From NCBI GenBank assembly GCA_043758775.1, contig JAYVMU010000040.1:4375-68374 (forward strand): 64,000 bases of DNA. Direction: 5' to 3'. This DNA comes from JACMMS01 sp043758775 (GTDB lineage: Bacteria; Pseudomonadota; Gammaproteobacteria; Burkholderiales; Methylophilaceae). The position numbers and the translations under genes were made by a program. Below, piece after piece: positions 41,149-51,621 of the stretch (position 1 is its first letter; each line of letters opens with the position of its first letter). The notes beneath the pieces are model-generated. The model was given only the letters and a program-made list of their open reading frames with translations. It searched no databases and had not been told where the DNA came from.

Positions 41149-41280
41149 CTACTTCAACCCGATTAGCTGCATGAATAATCGTAACAAATACGCTACCAAG
41201 CCTAAGGCCAACACACTGACCAGCCATATCAGCAACAACCAGCCCACACGACTAAACCAAAGCTTGGCTAATTGTTTCAT
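41149..41280 (-). CDS. Cytochrome bd-type oxidase small subunit, DUF2474 family
   Basis: A 43-residue single-helix membrane protein starting at ATG 41280. It begins MKQLAKLWFSRVGWLL, continues with the hydrophobic LIWLVSVLALGLVAYLLR and ends FMQLIGLK. The short cytoplasmic basic start, the W-W spacing and the position 33 bases after cioB match DUF2474 proteins, which accompany CIO-type bd oxidases as CydX does in E. coli. The small subunit probably stabilises the oxidase. The start is the only ATG of the frame. Confidence 0.8.
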   Translation of the reverse strand: MKQLAKLWFSRVGWLLLIWLVSVLALGLVAYLLRLFMQLIGLK

Positions 41281-41313
41281 CTTGCCTTTGTCGCTCAATA
41301 TAGTGATTAAAGT

Positions 41314-42354
41314 CTAATGATATCCGTCTTCCGCACGAACCTTGCCGCGAAACACATAATACGCCCAGCCGGTATAGCACAATATCATTGGAATAATAAC
41401 CAACGTACCCCACAGAATAAATACCTGACTCTCACGTGGCGCAGCCGCATCCCAAATGCTAATAGACGGCGGAATAATATTGGGCCATAAGCTAATACCT
41501 AAGCCGGTATAGCCTAAAAATATGAGACATAATGCATAAATAAATGGCGTTAAATCGCCTTTGGTTGCTTGGCTACTATCAGTATCTTGCTTAATATTTT
41601 TTAATGACTTTATAAACAAAACCATGGTCAATACAACTAATAAGGGCACCGGCGAAAACCAAAATAAATTAGGCAGTGTAAACCAGCGTGCAGCAATTTC
41701 TGGGTGAGTTAGTGGCGTCCAAACACTAATGATGGAAATTGTAGCTAATATGAGTAAAACTAGCGGCCGGGCTAGGTTAATCATGCGCTTTTGTAGCTCA
41801 CCTTCAGTTTTCCAAATCAACCAGCAACAGCCAAGTAGTGTGTAAGCCACAACCACGCCTAAGCCCGTGAATAGCGGAAATGGCGCGAACCAATCAAATG
41901 CGCCGCCAGTAAAAGCGTGACCAGTCATTTTAATGCCATCAATATAAGCACCCAAAGTAACTCCCTGAAAAAAAGCCGCCACTACCGAACCACCGATAAA
42001 AGCTTTATCCCAAACGTGCCGTTCATGATCCAAGGCTTTAAACCTGAATTCAAACGCCACGCCACGAAAAATCAGGCCAAGTAACATAAAAATTAACGGT
42101 AAATACATTGCACTTAGAATAACCGAATACGCCAAAGGAAATGCTGCGAATAAGCCTGCACCACCCAAGACGAGCCAAGTTTCATTGCCGTCCCAGACGG
42201 GTGCAACAGTGTTCATCATCACATCACGATGTTCACGTTCTGGCACCAACGGATAGAGTATGCCAATGCCTAAATCAAAACCATCCATGATAACGTACAT
42301 CATCACACCAAAAAAAATAATCACTGCCCAAACAAAGGTAACATCAAAATGCAT
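41314..42354 (-). CDS. cioB: Cytochrome bd-type quinol oxidase subunit II (CioB)
   Basis: Integral membrane subunit of the quinol oxidase; 346 residues, about nine hydrophobic helices. The N-terminal FDLGIGILYPLVPEREHRDVMMNTVAPVWDGNETWLVLGG near 26-65 is the family signature. It is close to the shorter CIO-type CydB. It starts three bases after the cioA stop and precedes the 43-residue subunit, so the complex is encoded by cioA-cioB-DUF2474. The oxidase reduces O2 with quinol electrons without pumping protons. Confidence 0.93.
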   Translation of the reverse strand: MHFDVTFVWAVIIFFGVMMYVIMDGFDLGIGILYPLVPEREHRDVMMNTVAPVWDGNETWLVLGGAGLFAAFPLAYSVILSAMYLPLIFMLLGLIFRGVAFEFRFKALDHERHVWDKAFIGGSVVAAFFQGVTLGAYIDGIKMTGHAFTGGAFDWFAPFPLFTGLGVVVAYTLLGCCWLIWKTEGELQKRMINLARPLVLLILATISIISVWTPLTHPEIAARWFTLPNLFWFSPVPLLVVLTMVLFIKSLKNIKQDTDSSQATKGDLTPFIYALCLIFLGYTGLGISLWPNIIPPSISIWDAAAPRESQVFILWGTLVIIPMILCYTGWAYYVFRGKVRAEDGYH

Positions 42355-42357
42355 GAC

Positions 42358-43800
42358 TTAATTTCCTTCACTGTTTGTAGCATCAGCCGCCAACGACATC
42401 GGCCGCATAGGTTGTTTATCCTGACCAGGACCGCCTTCAGTAGTTAAATCGCCCTCATGTGCAACAGGGCCTTTGCGTACCAAGCGTAATACGTAACCAA
42501 CACCAACTCCAAATACAAAGAAATAGATCACTATAAATAGCGCCAATGAAATAGCTAGTGTGGAAACATGATGATTAGATACCGCATCTGCGGTGCGCAT
42601 TACGCCATACACCACCCAAGGTTGACGACCAATTTCAGTGGTCATCCAGCCCGCTATAAGTGCTACCAAGCCTGCTGGGCCCATCAACGTAGTGGCGTAC
42701 AAAAATAGTCGATTCTGATACATTGTTTTACGCAAACGCAGCAAGCCACTCCATAACCCTAGCCCCAGCATCGCCATACCCAAGCCGACCATGACGCGGA
42801 AAGTCCAAAAGATAATAGTCGCATTAGGTCTGTCTTCTGGAGCGAATTCTTTCAACCCTTTGATTTGACCATTCCAAGTATGGGTCAAAATTAAACTTGA
42901 AGCATGCGGGATTTCAAGCGCATAACGATTCGTTTCAGCTTTCATGTCTGGCCAGCCAAATAACACCAGTGGCATACCTTCACCTGCGGCGCCTTTCTGC
43001 CAGTGCCCCTCCATCGCCGCGACTTTTGCTGGCTGATACTTCAAGGTATTAAGGCCATGCATATCGCCAAACATGATTTGCAAAGGCGCAACCAACAATA
43101 CCATCCACATCGCCATAGATAACATAGTGCGAATAGCTGGAGTATCTTTTTTACGTAATAATTGCCAAGCAGCCGAAGCGCCTACAAATAAAGCCGTCGC
43201 TAAAAATGCCGCTGTACCCATATGCATTAAGCGATATGGGAAAGATGGATTAAAGATAACCGCAAACCAATCGGTGGGCACTAGGATGCCATTCACCAAA
43301 GCATAACCCTGAGGAGTTTGCATCCAGCTATTGGATGCCAAAATCCAAGTCATTGAAATCAATGTGCCAACAGCCACCATCACTGTCGAAAAAAAGTGCA
43401 ACCCAGATCCAACGCGATTCCAGCCAAACATCATCACACCTAGAAAGCCAGCCTCTAAAAAGAATGCTGTCAGCACTTCATAAGCTAACAATGGGCCCGT
43501 AATGCCACCGGCAAAGGTTGAATATCCACCCCAATTAGTGCCAAATTGATAAGCCATTACCAGTCCAGAGACCACGCCCATGCCAAAAGTAACGCCGAAT
43601 ATCTTCAGCCAATAATGATATAAATCTTTGTAAACCTGATTGCTAGTTTTTAACCAAAAACCTTCTAACACTGCGAGATAACTTGCCAAACCAATGGTAG
43701 TTGCAGGGAAAATGATATGAAAAGCGATGGTGAACCCAAACTGCGTACGGGCCAATTCTAATGCAGTAAAACCTAACACGGTTGACTCTGGTAACGACAT
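42358..43800 (-). CDS. cioA: Cytochrome bd-type quinol oxidase subunit I, cyanide-insensitive type (CioA)
   Basis: Haem-bearing subunit of the quinol oxidase. At 480 residues it is shorter than E. coli CydA (522), fitting the short Q-loop of the CIO class. His28 in QFGFTIAFHIIFPATT corresponds to the E. coli His19 haem ligand. The region GWNRVGSGLHFFSTVMVAVGT near 125-145 reads as in CioA rather than CydA. The conserved GRQPWVVYGVMRTADAVS near 391-408 belongs to the quinol side. First gene of cioA-cioB-DUF2474. A 17-bp dyad sits downstream of its promoter, so repressor control is plausible. Confidence 0.92.
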   Translation of the reverse strand: MSLPESTVLGFTALELARTQFGFTIAFHIIFPATTIGLASYLAVLEGFWLKTSNQVYKDLYHYWLKIFGVTFGMGVVSGLVMAYQFGTNWGGYSTFAGGITGPLLAYEVLTAFFLEAGFLGVMMFGWNRVGSGLHFFSTVMVAVGTLISMTWILASNSWMQTPQGYALVNGILVPTDWFAVIFNPSFPYRLMHMGTAAFLATALFVGASAAWQLLRKKDTPAIRTMLSMAMWMVLLVAPLQIMFGDMHGLNTLKYQPAKVAAMEGHWQKGAAGEGMPLVLFGWPDMKAETNRYALEIPHASSLILTHTWNGQIKGLKEFAPEDRPNATIIFWTFRVMVGLGMAMLGLGLWSGLLRLRKTMYQNRLFLYATTLMGPAGLVALIAGWMTTEIGRQPWVVYGVMRTADAVSNHHVSTLAISLALFIVIYFFVFGVGVGYVLRLVRKGPVAHEGDLTTEGGPGQDKQPMRPMSLAADATNSEGN

Positions 43801-43829
43801 TCTATTTACGGCTCCTCATCATTGGGAGA

Positions 43830-43846
43830 ATACTCACATTGAGTAT
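43830..43846. promoter_or_regulatory. 17-bp operator-like dyad upstream of cioA
   Basis: ATACTCA (43830-43836), 3-base spacer CAT, then its exact inverse TGAGTAT (43840-43846). It lies 30 bases before the cioA start and just downstream of the proposed -10 element, where a repressor would block transcription. The binding protein is unknown; the sequence does not match the FNR consensus TTGAT-N4-ATCAA. Confidence 0.6.
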
Positions 43847-43860
43847 CGAGCAATTCATTT

Positions 43861-43889
43861 ATAATACTGCTGGGATAATTAACTGACAG
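43861..43889 (-). promoter_or_regulatory. Candidate sigma-70 promoter of cioA
   Basis: On the minus strand CTGTCA (43884-43889, 4 of 6 to the -35 consensus) is separated by 17 bases from TATTAT (43861-43866). The dyad follows immediately downstream. Confidence 0.5.
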
Positions 43890-43952
43890 CCTAGTTCCAA
43901 CCGCACAATATTATTTTTCAATAAACTCCAAGACTAAAAATAAGGATTAAGC

Positions 43953-44897
43953 ATGGCTAGCAGTTTTTTTGCACTATTTGACGATATCACCACCATTCTA
44001 GACGATGTCGCAGCTATGACCAAGGTTGCCGCTACAAAAACAGTGGGAGTATTAGGTGATGACCTTGCGCTGAATGCTCAGCAAGTGCATGGAGTAAGGG
44101 CAGAACGCGAATTACCCGTAGTGTGGGCAGTAGCAAAAGGCTCATTCAAGAACAAACTTATTTTAGTACCCGCTGCTCTAACCATCAGTTACTTCGCTAA
44201 CTGGTTAATTATCCCGTTTTTGATGGTCGGTGGTGCGTATTTATGCTTTGAGGGTTTCGAGAAGCTCGCTCATCAGTTTCGGCACTCAGCCAAAAAAGAT
44301 AAAGCACATGAAGAAAAATTAGCAATAGCAGTAAGTAGCCCAAAAATAGATATGGTGGCTTACGAGAAAGATAAAATCCAAGGGGCCATTCGCACCGACT
44401 TCATTTTGTCCGGTGAAATTATTGTCATCGCATTAGGCACAGTAGCCACTGCCACATTTATACAGCAAATCATTGTAGTGGCTGGCATTGCAGTGGTGAT
44501 GACGGTAGGCGTCTACGGTATCGTAGCCGGCATTGTGAAGCTGGATGATGCTGGATTGCATTTCATGCAAAAAACTGGCAAAAGCTTTTTTAGGCAAGTG
44601 CAGCGTTATCTAGGCGCAAAATTATTAAGTGCTGCGCCGTATTTGATGCGCACTTTATCTGTTATCGGCACCGCTGCGATGTTTATGGTCGGCGGCGGCA
44701 TATTGGCGCACGGCATAGCCTTCTTACATCACAATATTGAACATTTCACCGAAGTAGCCAGCACATTATCCGCTATTGGCAGCATATTAGTCATATTTAC
44801 CCCAATTTTTTTAAATACCCTGATTGGTGTGATAGCAGGCGCTTTGGTATTTGCTGTCGTTAAAATCAGCAAGAATATCGTGCAGAAAACCAAGTGA
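43953..44897 (+). CDS. DUF808 (YedI-like) inner membrane protein
   Basis: 314 residues of the DUF808 family. The N-terminal part has the family start SSFFALFDDITTILDDVAAM near 3-22 and KTVGVLGDDLALNAQQVHG. Several hydrophobic segments follow, among them LILVPAALTISYFANWLIIP near 70-89, IVVAGIAVVMTVGVYGIVAG near 174, and pairs near the C-terminus. No catalytic motif is recognisable; YedI of E. coli also has no assigned function. A ribosome site AAGGA precedes ATG 43953. It is divergent from cioA and convergent with msrB, with no operon partner. Confidence 0.88.
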   Translation: MASSFFALFDDITTILDDVAAMTKVAATKTVGVLGDDLALNAQQVHGVRAERELPVVWAVAKGSFKNKLILVPAALTISYFANWLIIPFLMVGGAYLCFEGFEKLAHQFRHSAKKDKAHEEKLAIAVSSPKIDMVAYEKDKIQGAIRTDFILSGEIIVIALGTVATATFIQQIIVVAGIAVVMTVGVYGIVAGIVKLDDAGLHFMQKTGKSFFRQVQRYLGAKLLSAAPYLMRTLSVIGTAAMFMVGGGILAHGIAFLHHNIEHFTEVASTLSAIGSILVIFTPIFLNTLIGVIAGALVFAVVKISKNIVQKTK

Positions 44898-44946
44898 ATA
44901 TACGTATTAAATATTCAAAACGGTTTTAACTTACATCTCAATCCAC

Positions 44947-45339
44947 TTAGATTGCATCGAACTTGAGTGATGCCGAATTGATACAGTAGCGCAACCCGGT
45001 AGGTGGTGGGCCGTCAGGGAACACGTGTCCAAGATGCGCATCACATACATTACAAATCACTTCGGTACGTGCCATGCCATGTGACACATCCACTTTTTCA
45101 CGCACATTCTCAGGGTTTAACGGCTTAAAATAGCTCGGCCAACCGCAGCCTGCATCGAACTTGGTGTCTGACTCAAACAGTGGTGTATTACAACAAACAC
45201 AAGTGTAAATACCATGTTCAGCATGATAAGCATACTCACCAGTACCAGCGCGCTCCGTGGCCGCGTGACGCGTTACCTCAAATTGCAAAGGGGTCAATTC
45301 AGCATGCCATTCGGCATCTGTCTTAAAAACTGTTGCCAT
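44947..45339 (-). CDS. msrB: Peptide methionine (R)-S-oxide reductase MsrB
   Basis: Zn-containing reductase repairing the R-diastereomer of methionine sulfoxide. From ATG 45339 the protein has 130 residues. The zinc CxxC pairs are CVCC near 46-49 and CNVC near 95-98. [11 protein letters not shown] near 64-74 forms the substrate pocket and RYCINSASL near the C-terminus holds the catalytic cysteine. The start is fixed by the GGAGAAATT ribosome site directly upstream; a longer frame to 45420 has no such site. It is downstream of lspA on the same strand, about 110 bases away. Confidence 0.94.
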   Translation of the reverse strand: MATVFKTDAEWHAELTPLQFEVTRHAATERAGTGEYAYHAEHGIYTCVCCNTPLFESDTKFDAGCGWPSYFKPLNPENVREKVDVSHGMARTEVICNVCDAHLGHVFPDGPPPTGLRYCINSASLKFDAI

Positions 45340-45446
45340 AATTTCTCCATAATAATTTTTTATGTTTTGAAAAATGTTGCATGCAAGGCTAATCAACATG
45401 TTGCAACACAAATCTTTCATCTCTATATTGAGACTTTAAACAGCTA

Positions 45447-45941
45447 TTATATTTGCGGCTTTTTAAAACTATCTAACAACAAAATGGCGACTCCAGTACA
45501 AATCGCGCTATCAGCCACGTTGAAGGCGGGCCAATAGAAAGCTTGATAATGGAAATACAAAAAATCGACGACATAGCCAAGTGTGATGCGATCATACAAA
45601 TTGCCGAGCGCACCACCTAATATTAAGGCCAAACCAAAGCAAAAAAGTTTCTGTGATGTATTTTTAGTGCTAGTGGTTTTTTGCAGTAAGTAAATGATGA
45701 CAATTGATGCAACCAAGGCAACACCAGTAAAAAAATACTTTTGCCAACCACCGGCTGCCGCCAAAAAGCTAAACGCCGCACCTTCATTGTGGTAACGCAC
45801 TACATCAAAAAAACTCGTTACTACTAAATGCTCACCATACTGGAATGATTGCTGCACAAGATGCTTGGTAAACAAATCAATCACAATAATCATTGCACTT
45901 AAACTGAGCCATTTCAGCATGCTTTTTACTTGGCTACTCAT
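45447..45941 (-). CDS. lspA: Lipoprotein signal peptidase LspA
   Basis: Inner-membrane aspartyl protease that cuts prolipoproteins ahead of the lipidated cysteine, so it would process LptE and the other lipoproteins in the window. The 164 residues form four transmembrane helices. The catalytic aspartates are in GALGNLYDRITLGYVVDFL near 110-128 and AFNVADSAICTGV near 138-150. Its ATG overlaps the ileS stop (TAATG), and the ileS-lspA pair is universal in proteobacteria. ispH and fkpB, frequent next neighbours, are absent here. Confidence 0.95.
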   Translation of the reverse strand: MSSQVKSMLKWLSLSAMIIVIDLFTKHLVQQSFQYGEHLVVTSFFDVVRYHNEGAAFSFLAAAGGWQKYFFTGVALVASIVIIYLLQKTTSTKNTSQKLFCFGLALILGGALGNLYDRITLGYVVDFLYFHYQAFYWPAFNVADSAICTGVAILLLDSFKKPQI

Positions 45942-48778
45942 TACGCGTATTTCCTGGGCTCACCCTTGCCGAATAAATTGCTCACGCAACGCCCGCAAAT
46001 AGTGGGGTGCTCTGCATGTGCGCCAACATCCGCACGGTAATGCCAACAGCGCTCACATTTGTTGTTAGTACTAGCTGATACGATAATTTTTTGTTCAGCC
46101 TCAGTATTAACTTTAACCAGTTTAGCCTCTGAAGTAATCATCACAAAACGTAAATCGTCAGCCAAGCTCGCCAGTGCATCATATGTTGCACCTGCCGCAT
46201 TAAACGTTAACTCGACCTGCAAAGAAGAGCCAACTTGGCTAGCAGCACGTAACACCTCAATTTCTTTTGCTGCTTGCGCTCGCACATCTCGAATAATGTC
46301 CCATCTAGGTTTCAAAAACTCATCGTATCCGTGAGGGAAAGGAGCAACAACTACATCATCTTCCGCTCTATCAAGCCAACAGTGCATCATGACGAAATCA
46401 TCTGTGTTTGGATACAGCGTTTGCCAAATCTCTTCTGCAGTAAAACTTAGAATTGGCGCTATCAAACCCGCTAACACTTGCGTAATTTTTAGCAGTACGG
46501 TTTGAGCGGCGCGGCGATCGTGCGAGTTTTCCGCATTGGTATATAGTCTGTCTTTAAGTATGTCTAAATAAAATGCACCTAAGTCTTCAGAACAGAAATG
46601 CAACAAGGCCTGTGCTACTTTATGTAACTCGCAGGCATTGTAAGCAGTTTTGCATTCGGTAGATAAGTCATGTAATACACCGAGTGCATAACGGTCAATT
46701 TCTAATAGATTTTCGTAAGGCACAGCTTGTGTGGTTGCATCAAAATCTACCACGTTAGCCAGTAAAAACTTCATCGTGTTACGGATTTTTCTATAGCTAT
46801 CTGCCACGCGCTTTAAAATTTCATCGGAAATCGTCAGCTCGCCAGAGTAATCGGTGCTCGCCACCCAAAGGCGCAAAATGTCTGCGCCGTAAGTATCCAT
46901 CACCTTTTGTGGTGCTACGACATTACCTTTAGATTTGCTCATTTTATGGCCAGCACCATCCACTACAAAACCATGTGTCAACAAGGCTTTGTAAGGTGCG
47001 CGACCATCAATAGCACAACCAGTCAGCAGACTAGACTGAAACCAGCCACGATGCTGGTCAGAACCTTCAAGATATAAATCGGCTGGATATTGCAAATCTA
47101 CGCGCTTCTTAAGTACCGCCGCATGGGTTGTGCCAGAATCAAACCAAACGTCTAAAGTATCCGTTACTTTTTTATATTGCTCAGCATCTTCTGGGGCATT
47201 CATTGCCAAAAACGTCGCACCATCTAAGCTAAACCAAGCTTCAACACCTTCTAGCTCCACTTGTTTACAAGCTATTTCAATTAAATCTAAAGTTTGTGGA
47301 TGCAGTTCACCTGTTTCTTTATGCACAAACAACGGCATTGGCACGCCCCAGTTGCGCTGACGTGACACACACCAATCAGGGCGATTTTTAATCATGGCTT
47401 CTAAGCGCGCACGACCCCATGAAGGAAAAAACTGCGTTTCATCCACCGCTTTATTAGCTTGCTCACGTAAGCTAACGCCTACTGCGTTTTGCGCATTCAT
47501 GCCGATAAACCATTGGTGCGTAGCCAGTTGCATCAACGGTGTTTTATGGCGCCAGCAATGGGGAAAGCTATGATTTAATCGTGCGCTTGCAAGCAAAGTA
47601 CCATTTTCTTGCATGATAGCAAGAATTACTTTATTTGCCTCCTGACGCGACAAACCACGGATTGTCTCGAGCTCAACCAAATCACTGTTAAAAAACTTAC
47701 CATCTCCGCCCATTAATACGCGTGGCTTTTCATTGGGGAAATTAGCGCGCATCACCAACCAGTCATCATTACCATGCGCTGCGGCAGTATGCACTAAACC
47801 AGTACCTGCTTCAGTTGTCACGTGGTCACCACAGGTAATAGGCACTTGGCGATTATCAAATGGATGTTGTAGCTGTAAATGCTCAAGTGCAGCACCTTTG
47901 CGTGTAGCCAGCACTTTGGTATCTGTTTCACCGTAACGCGCTAATGTAGCCTCAGCTAAGTCATGCGCAAGTATGAGTAAGCCCTTACTGGTTTGAATCA
48001 AGTCATAGTCAAATTCAGCGTGTACCGATACCGCCTGGTTAGCTGGTAATGTCCATGGCGTGGTTGTCCAGATGGCCGCGTAGGCATCTTCATCAATTGA
48101 AATACCAAACGCAGCACTAAGCTTTATTTTATCCGCGACTTTAAAACCCACATCAATCGCTGGCGAATTCACATCTTCATACTCAACCTCAGCCTCTGCC
48201 AGGGCCGAGCCACAATCTACGCACCAATGTACTGGCTTGCTACCTTGGTAGAGGTAGCCATTTTTGTAGATGTCACCTAAACTTCGCATGATATCGGCTT
48301 CGGTTTTGAAATCCATAGTGAGATAAGGATTATCCCAATCACCCAGCACACCTAAACGAATAAAGTCTTTCTTTTGCTTTTCCACTTGCTCAGTAGCATA
48401 AGCACGGCATAGCTCGCGAAATTTAGCAGGATCAATATTTTTGCCATGATTTTTTTCTACTACCAACTCAATCGGTAGGCCGTGACAATCCCAACCCGGC
48501 ACGTAAGGTGCATCAAAGCCACTCATAGTTTTAGATTTAACAATGATATCTTTTAAGATTTTATTTACCGCATGGCCAATATGAATATCGCCATTGGCAT
48601 AAGGTGGGCCATCATGCAGGATGAATTTAGTCGCACCTTTACGCGCGGCACGGATTTTTTGATATAGTTTTTTGTCAGTCCATTGTTTTAACCATGCAGG
48701 CTCACACTTAGCCAAATCGCCACGCATAGGAAAAGCCGTTTCAGGCAGGTTTAGTTTGTATTTATTATCTTCGCTCAT
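45941..48778 (-). CDS. ileS: Isoleucyl-tRNA synthetase
   Basis: Class Ia synthetase charging tRNA-Ile, with editing of valine. About 945 residues, near E. coli IleS (938). Features: [14 protein letters not shown] near 56-69 (HIGH), the CP1 editing domain about 190-400 with [11 protein letters not shown], and [10 protein letters not shown] near 611. The C-terminal zinc domain has [12 protein letters not shown] and [11 protein letters not shown] 48778 gives the family-typical [20 protein letters not shown] start; GTG 48787 is a possible alternative. It lies between ribF and lspA, with which it is probably co-transcribed. Confidence 0.96.
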   Translation of the reverse strand: MSEDNKYKLNLPETAFPMRGDLAKCEPAWLKQWTDKKLYQKIRAARKGATKFILHDGPPYANGDIHIGHAVNKILKDIIVKSKTMSGFDAPYVPGWDCHGLPIELVVEKNHGKNIDPAKFRELCRAYATEQVEKQKKDFIRLGVLGDWDNPYLTMDFKTEADIMRSLGDIYKNGYLYQGSKPVHWCVDCGSALAEAEVEYEDVNSPAIDVGFKVADKIKLSAAFGISIDEDAYAAIWTTTPWTLPANQAVSVHAEFDYDLIQTSKGLLILAHDLAEATLARYGETDTKVLATRKGAALEHLQLQHPFDNRQVPITCGDHVTTEAGTGLVHTAAAHGNDDWLVMRANFPNEKPRVLMGGDGKFFNSDLVELETIRGLSRQEANKVILAIMQENGTLLASARLNHSFPHCWRHKTPLMQLATHQWFIGMNAQNAVGVSLREQANKAVDETQFFPSWGRARLEAMIKNRPDWCVSRQRNWGVPMPLFVHKETGELHPQTLDLIEIACKQVELEGVEAWFSLDGATFLAMNAPEDAEQYKKVTDTLDVWFDSGTTHAAVLKKRVDLQYPADLYLEGSDQHRGWFQSSLLTGCAIDGRAPYKALLTHGFVVDGAGHKMSKSKGNVVAPQKVMDTYGADILRLWVASTDYSGELTISDEILKRVADSYRKIRNTMKFLLANVVDFDATTQAVPYENLLEIDRYALGVLHDLSTECKTAYNACELHKVAQALLHFCSEDLGAFYLDILKDRLYTNAENSHDRRAAQTVLLKITQVLAGLIAPILSFTAEEIWQTLYPNTDDFVMMHCWLDRAEDDVVVAPFPHGYDEFLKPRWDIIRDVRAQAAKEIEVLRAASQVGSSLQVELTFNAAGATYDALASLADDLRFVMITSEAKLVKVNTEAEQKIIVSASTNNKCERCWHYRADVGAHAEHPTICGRCVSNLFGKGEPRKYA

Positions 48779-48837
48779 AGAATTCACTAGTAGATTTCAT
48801 TTATCAATTACACTTACAGCACTATCCAAATAGTGCG

Positions 48838-49761
48838 TTAGCCAAAATAGATTTTAGCTTGCTCTACATCACGGCCAATTTGCGCTTTTAGCGCATCTAG
48901 TCCATCAAATTTCATTTCATCACGTAACTTATGCAAAAACTGCACACGCACATGCTGGCCATATAAATCACCAGTAAAATCCAATACATGTACTTCCAAT
49001 AGTAGTTTAGGGATACCCGCGATAGTTGGTCGCACACCTAAATTAGCCACACTAGGCAAACCATCTAATAGCTCGCCCTTAAATTGCTCATGACGCAATT
49101 TTACGGCATAAACACCATTTAGCGCAGGACGCTCGTGCCGCATATGAATATTGGCTGTAGGGAAACCCAATTGACGTCCACGCTTCGCGCCATGCACGAC
49201 TTTACCGCTAATGCTATAGGCACGTCCAAGCAACAAGGTTGCTAAGGTTAAATCCCCATTGGCTAAGGCCTCACGTACTCGTGTACTAGACACTCTTTCT
49301 CCAGCAAGGTTAACTTGTGGCTGATTAATCAAATCAAAGCCCGCGGCTGACATATCAGCCAACGTGCCGGCACGCTTTGCACCAAAACGAAAATCTTCAC
49401 CCACCAAGATAGACTTGGTATTAAGTGATCCAATCAAGATTTTATGCATAAAATCCTGAGCGGATATTTGTGCAAATCGCGCATTAAATGGGCAGACAAA
49501 TACTTTAGCAATGCCTAATGCATCAAATAACTCTAGCTTCTCGCGCAATGTTGTTAGCCTTGCTGGTGCTTTATTCGGGCTAAAAAACTCGCGTGGATGT
49601 GGCTCAAACGTCATCACTGCCGATGTTAAACCCTTTTCATTAGCCACCTTAACTAAATCAGCAAGCAATGCTTGATGGCCTAAATGTACACCGTCAAAAT
49701 TACCAATCGCTAATGCGAGGGCGACACAAGGGTTAGTAGGTAGATGACGAAAAATTTGCAT
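48838..49761 (-). CDS. ribF: Bifunctional riboflavin kinase / FAD synthetase RibF
   Basis: Makes FMN and then FAD. The 307 residues match E. coli RibF (313). The N-terminal adenylyltransferase domain (about 1-180) has GNFDGVHLGHQALL near 21-34, VGEDFRFGAKRAGT near 117-130 and VSSTRVREALANGD near 158-171. The C-terminal kinase domain contains GKVVHGAKRGRQLGFPTANIH near 186-206 and the metal PTAN motif. It sits between murJ and ileS, the standard order in gammaproteobacteria and betaproteobacteria. Confidence 0.95.
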   Translation of the reverse strand: MQIFRHLPTNPCVALALAIGNFDGVHLGHQALLADLVKVANEKGLTSAVMTFEPHPREFFSPNKAPARLTTLREKLELFDALGIAKVFVCPFNARFAQISAQDFMHKILIGSLNTKSILVGEDFRFGAKRAGTLADMSAAGFDLINQPQVNLAGERVSSTRVREALANGDLTLATLLLGRAYSISGKVVHGAKRGRQLGFPTANIHMRHERPALNGVYAVKLRHEQFKGELLDGLPSVANLGVRPTIAGIPKLLLEVHVLDFTGDLYGQHVRVQFLHKLRDEMKFDGLDALKAQIGRDVEQAKIYFG

Positions 49762-49792
49762 AGTTTTTTTTAAATCTCAAACTTGTAAATAG

Positions 49793-51337
49793 TTAAATAA
49801 CGGTGCGATGCATAAAGTCTTTGATGCGTATGCTCATCATCCATAATGCCGCAAAATAAACACTAGAACCTAACACCAACAAGCCGACCAAATGCAGCAT
49901 TTTAGGCATTAATTTATAGTTTAACCAAAGTGCATCGCTCCCTGCCGCGAAATGCAACACAATGGCCATGATGATGACTGCTACGCCAAGCTTAGTCATA
50001 AATAAGAGCCAACCTGCTTGCGGCTTATACATATTGACTTTACGTAAATGATAATAAAGTAAGCATGCGTTAATACAAGCTCCCAAACCGATAGAAAGCG
50101 CTAAGCCCGCATGATTTAAATGAAAAAATACGACGAAAAGTAGGTTCATCAACTGGGTTGATATCAAAGTAAAAATAGCAATTTTAACTGGAGTTTTGAT
50201 GTTCTGCCGCGAGTAAAATGCGGGCGCAAGCACTTTCACCAATATTAATCCCAATAAACCTAAACTGTATGCCATTAGCGCTTGACGCGTCATCTCTACA
50301 TCGTGAGCGGTAAAAGCGCCATACTTAAACAGTCCAGCCACCAGTGGTGTAGAGAGCACGGCTAGCGCCACCGCTGCTGGCAGCGCTAAAATAAAGGTCA
50401 GACGCAAACCCCAATCTAACAATTTTGAATACTCAGCATCCGCTTTATCCGCTACGCTTTTAGATAAGCTGGGTAGCAATATTGTACCCAACGCCACGCC
50501 TAAGACGCCCGTAGGAAACTCCATGAGTCTATCCGCGTAATACAGCCATGACACACTACCACTGACTAAAAACGAAGCAAAAATGGTGTTAATGAGCAGT
50601 GAAATCTGCGCAATAGATACGCCAAATACCGCAGGGCCCATCAACTTTAAAATACGCCAAACTCCCTCATCATGCAGATTCCAGCTTATACGTGGCACTA
50701 AGCCGATTTTGAACAAATAAGGAATTTGATAAAGCATTTGCAAAATACCACCGACAAAAACTGCCCAAGCCAATATTTTTACTGAGTTATCAAAATACGG
50801 TGCGATAAATAATACGCCCGCAATAAATGCCACATTGAGCCAAACGGGTGTAAAGGCAGGCACAGAAAAATTGCCATAGGTATTCAGTACACCGCCAGCC
50901 AGTGAAACCAGCGAAATAAAGAAAATATAGGGAAAAGTAATGCGTAAAAGCTGGATGGTTAAATCAAACTTTGCCGTATCCGCTGCGAAGCCTGGAGCAC
51001 TGACCTGCACCACCCAAGGCGCGGCCAGCATGCCAACAATCGTCACCAACACCAAAAACAAACCAAGCAATGTCGCTACATGGTTAATCAGCGCATGCGT
51101 TTCATCATGTGTGCGTTGGTTTTTGTACTCAGCTAAAATCGGTACAAATGCCTGTGAAAAAGCGCCCTCAGCCGAGATACGGCGTAACAAATTGGGTATT
51201 TTAAACGCGACAAAGAATGCGTCGGTCGCCATACCTGCACCGAACACGCGAGCAATTAAGGTGTCGCGCACGAAACCCAAAATACGAGAGGCAAACGTCA
51301 TGCTGCCTATTGTGGCCAATGCCTTAAGAAGATTCAT
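49793..51337 (-). CDS. murJ: Lipid II flippase MurJ
   Basis: Flips the peptidoglycan precursor lipid II across the inner membrane. About 514 residues and 14 predicted transmembrane helices. Family hallmarks near the start: [20 protein letters not shown] near 16-35, [29 protein letters not shown] near 39-67. The start is set at ATG 51337 ([18 protein letters not shown]), the canonical N-terminus; an upstream in-frame start at 51403 would add 22 atypical residues. The gene is divergent from rpsT and begins murJ-ribF-ileS-lspA. Confidence 0.94.
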   Translation of the reverse strand: MNLLKALATIGSMTFASRILGFVRDTLIARVFGAGMATDAFFVAFKIPNLLRRISAEGAFSQAFVPILAEYKNQRTHDETHALINHVATLLGLFLVLVTIVGMLAAPWVVQVSAPGFAADTAKFDLTIQLLRITFPYIFFISLVSLAGGVLNTYGNFSVPAFTPVWLNVAFIAGVLFIAPYFDNSVKILAWAVFVGGILQMLYQIPYLFKIGLVPRISWNLHDEGVWRILKLMGPAVFGVSIAQISLLINTIFASFLVSGSVSWLYYADRLMEFPTGVLGVALGTILLPSLSKSVADKADAEYSKLLDWGLRLTFILALPAAVALAVLSTPLVAGLFKYGAFTAHDVEMTRQALMAYSLGLLGLILVKVLAPAFYSRQNIKTPVKIAIFTLISTQLMNLLFVVFFHLNHAGLALSIGLGACINACLLYYHLRKVNMYKPQAGWLLFMTKLGVAVIIMAIVLHFAAGSDALWLNYKLMPKMLHLVGLLVLGSSVYFAALWMMSIRIKDFMHRTVI

Positions 51338-51550
51338 GCGAGAATGTGCTGCTGGAAATTTTGCATGCAAGAATTTTACAGTATCAAAACAGTATTTTAG
51401 CACGGCAGTGCGCCAATACTCTTCACCGATAACACTTGTTATTAGACGCTAATTATTATTTGTTACTCTACATAAAAATAAATTCAAATAACACCATAAT
51501 GATTGAAAACTACATCGAGTGATTAAATTAGATAAACTGTGCATTAAGCC

Positions 51551-51579
51551 TTGCAAAGATAGTAGAAAAACTCTAATAT
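51551..51579 (+). promoter_or_regulatory. Sigma-70 promoter of rpsT
   Basis: -35 TTGCAA (51551-51556) and -10 TAATAT (51574-51579) are separated by the optimal 17 bases and lie 43 bases before the rpsT ATG. The rest of the 284-bp gap to murJ shows no other clear signal. Confidence 0.75.
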
Positions 51580-51621
51580 ACGCGGTTTCGTATTTATGCA
51601 GTTAAAAGTTTAGGAAAACAC

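Noticed and set aside
51404..51621. RNA gene or small ORF in the murJ-rpsT gap
   Set aside because: Only the rpsT promoter stands out; no conserved fold or convincing frame was seen.
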